64,000 nt of DNA from Apiosordaria backusii (lineage: Eukaryota > Ascomycota > Sordariomycetes > Sordariales > Lasiosphaeriaceae): the NCBI GenBank assembly GCA_030549205.1, contig JAUKTV010000007.1:1426001-1490000 (forward strand), read 5' to 3'. The notes beneath the pieces were generated by a model that worked only from the letters and a program-made list of their open reading frames with translations, was not told the DNA's origin and did not search any database. Shown here piece by piece: positions 1 to 10,000 of the stretch. Positions within the stretch are counted from its first letter, which is position 1. Every line of letters begins with the position of its first letter. The position numbers were made by a program, and so were the translations under genes.

Positions 1-632
1 ATTTTTAATAGCTATTTAAAAGAGAAAAATTATATAGCTATACTTAAAAGCTTCTATAAGTTCTATTAATTAGCAGACTTAGCTATTAAAGTAAAGTTAT
101 ATAAGTAAAGCTTTAAGCTTAAAACTAGTTAAATAATTTGCCTTTTTAAAGCCCTATATAGCTTAAAGTAAAGCTTTAAACTTTAATAAGCTAAACTTAC
201 TAAGCTATTAAAAGAAGAGGGTTTTATAGTACTAATTTCTAACTTTACTGTCTTTTATAATCTTAAAGTTAGGATTTTTATAGTAATCTATATTAATAAT
301 TATTTAATTATAAGCTTTAATAAGGCCTATATTTAATAGTTTAAGAAAAGTTTAAATAAGGTTTACTTAATAAAAGATAAAAGGCCAGCTTTCTTCTTTT
401 TAAAGGTTTAAATAATAAAGGATAGGCATTGCTTTCTTTTATAGTTTAGCTAAACTTAATATATATAGAAGGTAATTAAAACCTTTAGCTTTAAAAATAG
501 CTAAGAAATACTAATTCCCTTATAGTCTAAAATAGTAGCCTAATATAAAGATCCTAAATTAAAAGAAAGCCCTATAAGTAAGTTAAATTATATACTATTT
601 TAATATATAGTAAGTATTATAATATATTTAAT

Positions 633-868
633 TGTTAAACTAGGTCCCTGTAAGGCCTAAGTTTACAGTGGGTGGCTGCTATTATACTATGTAGTGGAAG
701 CTTTAGTTGAAAAGCCTACCCGTCAGCTACCCGGCACTTACCCGGCACCTTACTTCACTGTAGGGCTATTTAAAGGCCTGCATCCCGCTAACCAGTAGGC
801 TAAACTGCCTGTAATTTTATATTTAGGCTACTAAGGCTTACTACTATAGGCAGTATAAAAGGTCAAGT
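633..868 (+). repeat. Inverted repeat copy A (pairs with 5272-5507)
   Basis: Reading forward from TGTTAAACTAGGTCCC, this segment matches the reverse complement of 5272-5507 with roughly 90% identity. The differences I saw are mostly C/T and G/A transitions, as RIP would produce. The outer end begins with TG, and a TATA-like TATAAAAG occurs near 857 and 912, so it may be an LTR in plus orientation. It could equally be a terminal inverted repeat of a DNA transposon; the sequence does not decide. Confidence 0.7.
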
Positions 869-1149
869 ACAAACCCTACTATAGAGATTATTACAGTGGA
901 TTTATAAAAGGCTAGTACTACAATACAATTATTTACCCACTATATTTCTATCCTGCAGCACCTATAAGGTGCTGTATTCTAGTACCCCAGCACTGAGCTA
1001 TAGATATCGCGCGTAAGACTTCCGCTACACTGTAAGCTAGTATGTAAGCACTAATTACAGGGCCCTTAGGCCTGTAATTGGCCATACCTATTCCAATATA
1101 AGTATATCGATGATCATAGTATTGTGTTCATCTCCTAGAGTTATGCTTA

Positions 1150-2570
1150 GAATTGCCTGGCCATGGAACTTTTGCAATTAGTGTTGGCTAAGTGGTCTGA
1201 GGAAACTAGTATGGTCTTTTTTAAGGAAAAGTACGCCGTTATATACTTCGACCCTACTTAGACCTGTACTTTAAAGTCTCTTTAAAACGAATGTAACCTG
1301 GCCGGCACCTCTAGAGACTACTACTGCCGCCTCTTACTAAACATTTCCGGCCTACCTCTAAATGCAGCGAAGAGTGTATTAAAGATCCTCGGCATTTAGA
1401 TCTACTATAAGCTTAAATAGGATAACCACATTTCTTACATTGAGCGTAAGGTTAGAGCCGCTATAGACAGTTAGAGGGGCATTTAAGGCTCTATTTAGGG
1501 CATAAATTAGGGCTATGTAGACTTTTTACCTTATTAAGATCCGACCGATTATTATATATACTGCAGTTATTTAGTTTATACCTTCGTTATAGTCGTTTAC
1601 CCCTTTATTACTTAATAGGCTTAGAAGGCTTAAATAACAGTGCCTTTATAGGGTAACTAGGGCGTTTTTAAGGATCCCTTATTAAGCGTTATTAAAGGAG
1701 CTCTATATTTAGCCTATTGCGATTGAGTTAAAATGGCTTATACTAACAACGTAAGTACGAAATATTAAGATATACTTTAAAAGATAACTTATTGATTTAC
1801 AGACTAAACCATTTACTTACAGTCTAGTAGGTTAGGGCTTAATAAAATCTAAAAATGCTGGACTTTATTTACATCCTTTCTATCTATTATATTATAACGC
1901 CGAATCCTTCCTATTAAATGCCATTCTCAACTAGAAATGCCTTAACGAAGATCTAATAAATATAAAGGTAGCGATTAGAAAGGTAGCGACCAATGCAATA
2001 GCAAATATAAGGCTAGAGCTTAAAGTAAGTCCTATACAGTTGCCCTATTACTCTCTATATAATAAAGACGTTATCCAGGTATAGGCAAAGTATTATATAT
2101 CTTCTTATATTAAAAAAGAATGGGAAAATATTTACCGGCAGAAACTAAAGGGTAGATCTAAAGAGCTTGTCTATATAGAGCCTTAAAGTAGGGCAAATTA
2201 GAAGTATTATGCTAAACTCGACTGTACTTAAAGTAGTATTCTAATATAATACTAGACAGAATATATTAGCCTTAACTACCATCTTTACTATAGGGTTAAT
2301 AAAGATACGGTCCTATCGTCTCTCTATCCTCTCTACATTAAAGAGGATCATACAGTCTACTACCTTTTCCTTATATATAGAGCGCTTAAGCCTAAGCAAA
2401 CTATGCTTAAGGCAAAGGTAGGACGTTTGGATTTAGAGTTGCTACTAACTAAATATATATCGGTCGTAACTTAGTAGGCAATCTAAGAATTTAGCTTAGA
2501 GTAATACAAGTGGCCTAAGTTAAATATAGTCGAGGAATAGGGAAGAGATTAGCTAAACGCATTATAGTAA
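1150..2570 (+). pseudogene. Decayed LINE (Tad1-like) reverse-transcriptase 3' fragment
   Basis: With many stop codons read through, the plus strand gives protein stretches resembling the end of fungal non-LTR retrotransposon ORF2. There is a piece like the RT thumb at about 1375-1520, including a DNHISYIERKVRAAI-like string, and a later C-terminal block at about 2100-2400 with a degraded Cys/His region. Stops fall mainly at TAG/TAA where CAG/CAA codons would be expected, which is the RIP signature. The frame is unusable and the assignment to Tad1 is by eye, so moderate confidence only. Confidence 0.45.
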
Positions 2571-2603
2571 TCTCCTCTTGGTTTCTCCATCTTTTCATTA
2601 TTT

Positions 2604-3290
2604 TTAAAGTTCGGTGGTATATATATAAGACATAATATACAGATGCTTACGATCAATATAATAGTAAATAGTATCTTTAAGTTATTTAGTATACTATTAA
2701 ACTAACTACCTATTAAGGTATCTTAGCCTTTACTATTATACCTACAATTGATATTAACTTCGCTAACCATCCTTCTACTTTATCCTTCTATTTAAAGGCT
2801 TTATCCTAAGTCTCTGTATTATCTTCTTTAATCTACCGGTCTATATCGAGATCGATTAAATCCTATCCGAATTAATAGAATCTAATATATTGGTCGATAG
2901 ATAAAGTAGTAATAGTATATATAGTATACATTTAAACGTAAGCGACGTTTATATTCTTTTACTTTTTACTATCTTTCTTCAATATAGCTATCATTATATC
3001 GGCCAATTTAAGGTACTTATAGTAATCTAACTTCAAAATCTTATACTTATAGGCTTTCGGTATAATTATATACTGCCATTATATTAATGCTATCTTTTAA
3101 TCGTTAAGTTATATAAAATAGACCTATATTTAATACTGTAATCAATTAAGTCTTAATATAGTAAGTAATATAGAAGAGGAATATAGTAAGTAATATAGGA
3201 AAGTAATATAGTAAGTAATATAAAAAAGGAAGAAAAAAAGCAGTAAATAGGATCCTTTTTAACCTTATATAAACGCTAGTACCTAGCCTT
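2604..3290. repeat. RIP-diverged dispersed repeat, copy 1 (copy 2 at 13463-14340)
   Basis: The segment starts near AAAGTTCGGTGGTATATATA and can be followed in the same order at 13463-14340, which starts near GAAGTTCGGTAATATATATA. Shared landmarks are the CTATTAAACTAA block, CCTTCTACTTTAT, a run of short AATATAGTAAGTAATATA units (about 3160-3225) and a final TATATAAA...AGTAC block. The copies differ mainly by transitions and small gaps. No coding potential is visible, so it could be an LTR or non-autonomous element. Confidence 0.6.
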
Positions 3291-5271
3291 AGTATAGGCC
3301 AGTAAGAGAGTTATCGGTATAGTCATAAGCAATTCGGTAGTAAAGGAAGTGTTTAAAAGGTTTAGCTACAATATTATTATATAAGCTTATTATTAAACTC
3401 GACAGTAAAAGGTTTAGCTATATAATAAGCATATAATAAGCACGTAATAGTTATATAACTATAACGGTGGCCCTAGGCAGTTTAAATGGTATATTAGATC
3501 AACTGTAAAGAGAACTAACGCTGGGTATAGCGTTGTAAAAGAAATTTTTTTTTAGAAGCTCCACTTCTCAGAAAGACATATAATAAGGCCTATTTAGTAT
3601 TACTTTAATAGACTATTATAGTAAGATCCTTTATAAAAGTAGTTATATTAATAGTATATAGTATAATATTTAAGCCTTATTTTTATAAATTAAAATTTTA
3701 AAGGTTTATAAGTTTTTAATTAATAGGAAATTTATAAACTTTTTTAATTATTTTAATAGTTATAGTAATATAAAGGACTTTAATAGAATTATTATTAGCT
3801 TTAAGCTTTAATTAATAGACTATTGCAGCTTTTAAATATATAGCTTTAATTACTATTAAAGAAGTAATTATAGTAGCTTTAAGCTATTTTAAAGTATTTT
3901 AAATTGCTATTAAAAGCTTAATTTACTTTATTACTTTAATTATAGTACTTTATAACTATTAAATTTAAGCCTTTTACTTCCTTAATTAAATAGTAAAGGC
4001 TTATATATAATAAGAATCTATTAATTCTTTCTTTTTAAAAGGCCTTTATTTAAACTTTATATTTTATATTTTTATATTTATAAAAGGCTTAATATACTTA
4101 CTATTAAAACATTCTATAGGACTTTAAAACCTTAGTTTAATACCGTTTTTAATTAAAGCTTTAACTATAGTTTGTTTATATAGTAAGAGGTATTAAGTTT
4201 ATAGTATTTAAAAGCTTTAAAGAATAGGCTTTATTTTATATAGTAAAATACTATAATTATTAATAGTAATAGTAGTTAAAAAGGTCTATTCCTTTTTACT
4301 TTTTACTTACTTTAAGTTTTATAAAACTACCTATTTAATTAAGGTTAAAGTAAAAGTGCTATTTTTAACTTTTATAAATTTATAGTTTATAAGCCTTTAA
4401 TACTTTATTAAGTTTAATTTTTATATACCTTATAGTATAATAAATTTAATAGCGGATATAAATTTAAATCTTTATAGACCTTTGGAAAACTTAATAAAGG
4501 TAAGGTAAGTTTAGTCTTTAAAACCTTACTTTAATAAGTAGGCTTTTAAAATTAGTAATTTTATAACCTACTTATAGTATAGTTTATAGTAGCTTAAGCT
4601 ATTATTTATAAAAGGCTTTAAGTTTAAGTTTATAAGCCTATAATTTAATTAAGTATTTTTTAAGTTTATAACTTATTAGAATAAGTATAGTTAATTATAA
4701 ACTTAAAGGCTTTATAATTAATGCTTATATATTAACTTATAGTATAATAAAAGTTTTATATATAATACTTATAGTTTAGTACTAGGGTATTAGATTATAG
4801 TACTTTATAAGTACTATAGGATAGAAATATAATAGGTAAATAATTGTATTATAGTACTAGCTTTCTATAAATCTACTATAATATTCTCTATAGTAAGGTT
4901 TATATTTAACCTTTACTATATATTTACCGACTAATATATAGTACTTTATATACCTTAGTAAGTAGATAAGTTAGAATATAGTTTAGTTAATCCTAAGATT
5001 TACTAAGCCCTATAAACTACTTACTAAGCCTTCTATAGCTTCTGACTTATAGGGCCTATAGGCCTATAATTTAATATAGTAATAATATACCTACTTAACT
5101 ATAGGCTTACTAATTTTAGGCTAATTTAATTAGCCTAGTAGTTAGTTATAGGTCTTATAGGTAGCTAAGTTAGTATAGTTTATAGCTTTTTAAAAATCGA
5201 CTTACGGCTATATAAAAGGGCCGCAAAATCAAGCACCCCTAACCTAAGGTGCAGGTCAACGTAGGGTTAGG

Positions 5272-5507
5272 GTTAGGCCACTTATATTGCCTACAGTAGT
5301 AAGCCTTAATAGCTTAAATATAAAATTACAGGCAGTTTAGCTTACTAGTTAGTAGGATGCAGGCCTTTAAATAGCCTTGCAGTAAAGTAAGGTGCTAGGT
5401 AAGTACCGGGTAGCTGCCGGATAGGCTTTCCAACTTAAGCTTCCACCACGTAGTATAATAGCAGCCACCTACTGTAAACTTAGGTCTCACAGGGACCTAG
5501 TTTAACA
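5272..5507 (-). repeat. Inverted repeat copy B (pairs with 633-868)
   Basis: This is the reverse-complement partner of copy A, ending at ...TTTAACA on the plus strand. The alignment is continuous over about 236 bp, including the blocks CAGCTACCCGG and GGCTATTTAAAGGCCTGCAT. The two copies face each other across about 4.4 kb. Copy B is less eroded than the surrounding sequence. Confidence 0.7.
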
Positions 5508-6213
5508 AATATAAAGGGTATATAAATAAGAGGTTTAATAAAAGCTTCCTTTATAGAAGAGGATATAAAGGTATTTTCTAAAGTTAAATTTACTATAGGA
5601 AATTAAAATTAGAAAAGTTATTAAATATATTTATATATAGGAAAGAAGAAAAGAAATAAGAATATAATAATTATATTATATATATAATATAATTTATGGT
5701 AAAAGGTAAGAATTAAATAAGGAACTTCTTTTAAGAGCTTTTAAACTATTAGTCCTTTTAAGGAATTGTATAAAGTAGACTATAACGTTAAGTAAGTCCT
5801 ATAGAAGTATAGAATCTTATAATAAATTAATGTTAAAGTTTATATTAATATTTAAAAAAAACTTATTTTTTTCATTTAAAAAGGTTCTAATTACATTTAT
5901 ATTATTAATTAAAATATTACTTTAATTACAAAAAATTTAATAAAATAGTAAATTAAAAAGTAAGTTTAATCATATAATGTTGAAATACAGCACTTAGTTG
6001 TGGACTTTACAGTGTATTTTGGCCTGTAACCCACAGGGCCAACAACAACCAATGGCTTGGAATCACAGCGCTCACCAACACTCTGCCACGGCAATCGCAG
6101 TGGTCTTCGGACCCCTGAAGCAGCCCGAAGCCCCGGGCGGTTAGCGCACTGCAACGGTGAAACGTTAGCGCCCTGCACCCTGTAAACGGCTTCCGGCTAG
6201 CGCACTCAACAGT

Positions 6214-6239
6214 CAGACTTGGCCGGCCGGCCAAGTCTG
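6214..6239. repeat. 26-bp perfect palindrome in the 5' LTR
   Basis: CAGACTTGGCCGG is followed immediately by its reverse complement. The centre is GGCCGGCCGGCC, very G+C-rich. The same palindrome recurs in the right LTR at 12051-12076. It could form a hairpin in the element's RNA or bind a dimeric protein; neither can be shown from sequence. Confidence 0.9.
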
Positions 6240-6337
6240 CAGCTAGCGGACTCAACGGGCATTCAGGCCCTGCAGCTAGCGGACTCAACGGGCATTCAGG
6301 CCCTGCAGCTAGCGGACTCAACGGGCATTTGGGCCCT
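6239..6337 (+). repeat. Three tandem 33-bp units in the 5' LTR
   Basis: The unit starts GCAGCTAGCGGACTCAACGG and repeats at 6239, 6272 and 6305. The first two copies are identical, and the third differs near its end (TTTGGG for TTCAGG). The same array is in the right LTR from 12076. Repeats inside LTRs are often enhancer-like in other elements; here that is only a suggestion. Confidence 0.92.
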
Positions 6338-6656
6338 GGAACGGAGAGAGGTTCAGAGAGCGATACAGGGCCAAAGACCTATAATAGGTCTTGTCCCTCG
6401 CGACTGTTCACTGTGATATTTTCCTAGCTAATAAGTCAATTCAATATACTGGTTCACCACATCTTACAGTGCCTCACAAGCCTATATTACAGTGTCTACC
6501 TTCTATATATTGCAGGGCATCGCCCCTGTAATCCATATTCCTTCAGTGCCCAGCCACTGTCGTATGCTGCAGACAAAGCCCTCTTCGATCTCAGTGTTCT
6601 GCGCCGTTCCCTGCACAGGTCTATACCTATAGGCCTGTGAGACACCTATCTCAACA

Positions 6657-6668
6657 GGTTATGAGCCC
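6657..6668 (+). other. Primer-binding site, complementary to the initiator tRNA-Met anticodon arm
   Basis: The 12 bases GGTTATGAGCCC start at the first base after the left LTR. Their complement, GGGCUCAUAACC, is the anticodon stem-loop (CAU anticodon) of fungal initiator tRNA-Met as I remember it. This differs from the usual site, which pairs with the tRNA 3' end. Copia of Drosophila and Ty5 are known to prime from a cleaved 5' half of initiator tRNA, and this site fits that mode. Confidence 0.8.
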
Positions 6669-6749
6669 GGGCTTACACTGCCCAGGTGAATTTCTTTGTC
6701 TTGCAGCCTCTGCAATAACACCTATCCTGTAAGCCCTATTTATTTTAGG

Positions 6750-6998
6750 CCACCGAAGACCTGAGAAACAGCGTTCTAGCACTTCCAACAGTGCTTTTAC
6801 TTCCCTCTCAGGCGCCAAAGACCTGAGAAACAGCGTTCTAGCACTTCCAACAGTGCTTTTACTTCCCTCTCAGGCGCCAAAGACCTGAGAAACAGCGTTC
6901 TAGCACTTCCAACAGTGCTTTTACTTCCCTCTCAGGCGCCAAAGACCTGAAAAACAGCGTTCTAGCACTTCCAACAGTGCTTCTACTTCCCTTTCAGG
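6750..6998 (+). repeat. Four tandem 62-bp units in the Copia leader
   Basis: A unit containing GACCTGAGAAACAGCGTTCT begins at 6758, 6820, 6882 and 6944, exactly 62 bp apart. The last copy is slightly changed (GAAAAACAG, CTTCTACTT). The array lies between the primer-binding site and the Gag start at 7017, in the untranslated leader. It holds no ATG. A role in RNA packaging or translation is possible but unproven. Confidence 0.93.
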
Positions 6999-7016
6999 CC
7001 TTCGACCTCCCTTACT

Positions 7017-10000
7017 ATGGAGGATGAAGATATGCATGACCCCCCTGTGAGCCCTGGAGCTCCAGGAACCTTCGGCCTCCCATCGACTCCCAACCTCTCC
7101 GAGGGCCTCAACTTTGCCCAGTACTTCCAGCAGCTTCAGAACAACCTTGTGGTTACCTTTGATAGCAGGATTGGGGCCGCTACAGCAGGTCTTACTGATC
7201 AAATCAGAGCTTTGAGCGCTGAAATCAACCGAGTCAACACCCGTATCGACAATTTCATCACTCGCCCCCCACCAGAACGTACTGCTTCAAGCCCCCCCAA
7301 GCCTTCTTCCGAACCTTCTGTAGATCTGCCTGCGCCACCCTCATCTTCGGTCACTTCAGCTCGTACAGGTCCATCGGCCCCTATCGCTACGCCTGCCACA
7401 GCGCCTTCTTCAAGTCAAACTGCCCGAGAGACCACTGTACTCTCAGTAAAGGATCTTAGCAAACAAGTCCTTCACCTCACTGAAGAACAAAAGCTCTCAG
7501 GTCCTGAGAACTGGCGCTCTTGGTACCAGGCTCTCACTATTCAAATGAGGGTTTTAGGTCTTTCTGAGTTCATGAACAAGCCTAAGTCAGTCACTGATTC
7601 ACTGAACGATGACCTGAAAGCCTTCCTTCTTCTCACTATTCGGAACACCCTGCAGGCAGGCCCACTGCTCACTATCGAGGCCGAAGACTCTCCAGCGACC
7701 CTTTTCCAGCGATTACAAGCCCAGTACGCCCCTGCCCAGGCCGTCCTTCGAGATGAGCTGTATAGGGCTTACCACGCTATTAAATTCGATGGTTCACTGG
7801 GAGTGGTTGAATACAACGCCAAGTTCAACACCCTTATTACAAGGCTTCAAGGCTTGGGTGTTACAATTCAGCTTGTCGACCAGGTTAATCACTACCTGAG
7901 CTCACTGGAGGGCAGTTTTCCACTGTGGTGTGAACGCTCCAGAGCTCTAATTCGCCAAAACGAGCACAATTTCGGCTATTCTCGCTACCCCACACTGGAA
8001 TTCTTACAGGGGGAGCTTCTGGCTGAGACCCGTATTTCCAGCACCACAGTTGCCCAAGCCCTTTCTACGCTTCATTCCTACACTGCCTCCACTGAGGATT
8101 TCAAAGCCTCAGGGGCTTCAAATGCCTCCACAGGGAACCCCACAGAGCCTGGGCTCACTGGAAAGAAGAAAAAGAAAAAGGGGGACAAGAAGAAAGAGGA
8201 TGCTGAAGACCCTGGAAATTCCAAGGAAATTTCTTTTGCAGTGGGCTTCGACCTCGGCACAGGCTTCTACAGCACTGAACCTTCAGAGCCAACTATACCT
8301 TGTGAACACCACGGCTTCACTGGGTCTACAGCATCCCCACCCCCTGAGGTCCCGCCTTCTACGCCTATCAACCCAGCTAACTACGCTAACCCAGCCCTTA
8401 AAAAAGCCTGGCTCTTTGACACTGGGTCTACGGTCCATATTTGCAACAATAAGAACCTTTTCACTGACCTCATTGAGGTAAAGGTCAAGCCTTTAACCAC
8501 AGGGGGTGGCCCTGTGAGAATCATCGGCAAAGGCACTGTAAAAGTCCAATTCTTCACCGGAACCCGCAATAATAGGGCCCATTTTTCAGCTATCAGCCTC
8601 ACCGAAACCTTCTTTATTCCCACTTTTCCACTGAATATTGTCAGTGGGGACTGCCTATACAGTGCTGGAGGAGCCCTATATGGCCAAAAGCTCACCGATA
8701 GCAACCGCAATCTCATTGCCCTCCTGAATTTCAAAAGATCAGGGTTCTACCTTACCCTCAAGGGCCAACCTCGGCCGGAAGCATCCCACTGGCAGTGCTT
8801 CAGCAGTTACCCTGCTTTCCCTCAAGCCTCTGAAGCTCCTGAAATTTCAGAGGGGGTCTCCTCTGAAACTCCTAGCTTTTCAGAGGGGGATGGGTCTCCT
8901 AGGGATCCTAATGAGCCTTCACCAACCTCAGTTCGATCAGCTATCCTTTGGCACGTACGGCTTGGACACATAGGTCTTGACCTTCTGAAGAAGACCTCTC
9001 TTATCACTGAGGGTATGCCTAACTTACAGAAGGTTAGGCCTAAGGATTTGGTTTGCAAGAGCTGTGACGCTGCAAAAATCCTTCGAAGGCCTTCTAAGAA
9101 TCCTGTTCAGGACCCTCCTTTTGCCCTAAGCCGCTTAGAGGGGGACATTGTTGCCATCAAGCCTATTCCACTGCTGAAGAAACCTTACGGCTTGGTTATA
9201 GCAGATCGAAAGACCCGTTTCCGATTTCTCAGGCTGTTGGCTACCAAGGATGATGCCGTTATAGCACTTCGTTCACTATTTGAAGGCCTGAACAATACCT
9301 TCCGGCGATACCCTGCTCACTTTCACTATGATGGGGAAAAAGAAGTCCTTCCCTTGGGTGCCTACCTCACTGAAAAGGGCATCGGGTTCAGCACATCAAG
9401 CCCCAGGACTCCCAATCAAAATGGCCTAGCCGAGCGCTCTATTAGGGTCATTTTAGGCCGTCTCAGGGCTACCATTCCGGCTTCAGGCCTCCCTATCACT
9501 CTCTGGGGACACGTAGCCATTCCTATGGTAGAAATCATCAATTGTACGGCCCAAAGCTCCAGGGATCTTACGCCCTACCAAGCCTTCCACGATGAACTGT
9601 TGCCCTCTCAAGCGCCACATCAGCCAAACCTTTCGAACTACAGGACTATAGGCACTGAGGTTACGGTGTATATCCCCGCTGAGGATCGAGCTACAGGTCT
9701 TAAGCTTGCCCCCCGAGGAACCAAAGGAAGACTTGTGGCTGTTCTGGGTCATCAGACCTACTTGGTCTACTTGGGCCTGAACAAAGTCATCAAAACCAGC
9801 TTTGTTAAGTTCTATGAGGACCCATTGGCCCAGATTACAGGTCCTTCAAGCCCTATAGGTCCCCTAGAGGTCCTTGACCGCTTTGATGAGTTAGAAGAGG
9901 ATACCACTGTTCAAGTCCCTGAACCCCCTACTCACAGTCCCCCTATTCCGCCAATTCCCAGCTCCCTAGCACCTGAATCATCCCCTACGCCACCTACTCA

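Larger units (their letters stand above)
1..5977. repeat. A+T-rich, RIP-like decayed repeat island (left flank)
   Basis: Nearly the whole stretch is made of TA, TTA and TAA-rich sequence with stop codons in every frame. This contrasts sharply with the balanced composition from about 14340 onward. Excess TpA with loss of CpA/TpG is the known outcome of RIP, which acts on duplicated DNA in many Sordariomycetes. Less altered islands inside (about 633-1500 and 5220-5510) are described separately. Bases 3540-5220 show no recognisable element beyond this composition. No host gene can be supported here. Confidence 0.85.
5978..6656 (+). repeat. 5' LTR of the Copia element
   Basis: The repeat is 679 bp with TG...CA ends. 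I compared it block by block with the right LTR and found no difference. By family knowledge it should hold the promoter and RNA start. It also contains a 26-bp palindrome and a triplicated 33-bp unit, listed separately. Confidence 0.96.

Noticed and set aside
5262..5277. Telomere-like TAGGGTTAGGGTTAGG string
   Set aside because: It has only about two and a half TTAGGG units, inside or at the edge of the inverted repeat copy B and far from any array. The other copy reads differently at this place. Chance or repeat-internal sequence is more likely than a telomere relic.
6750..6998. Regular 62-bp array as a CRISPR-like locus
   Set aside because: The organism is a eukaryote, the units are contiguous without spacers, and the array lies in a retrotransposon leader.
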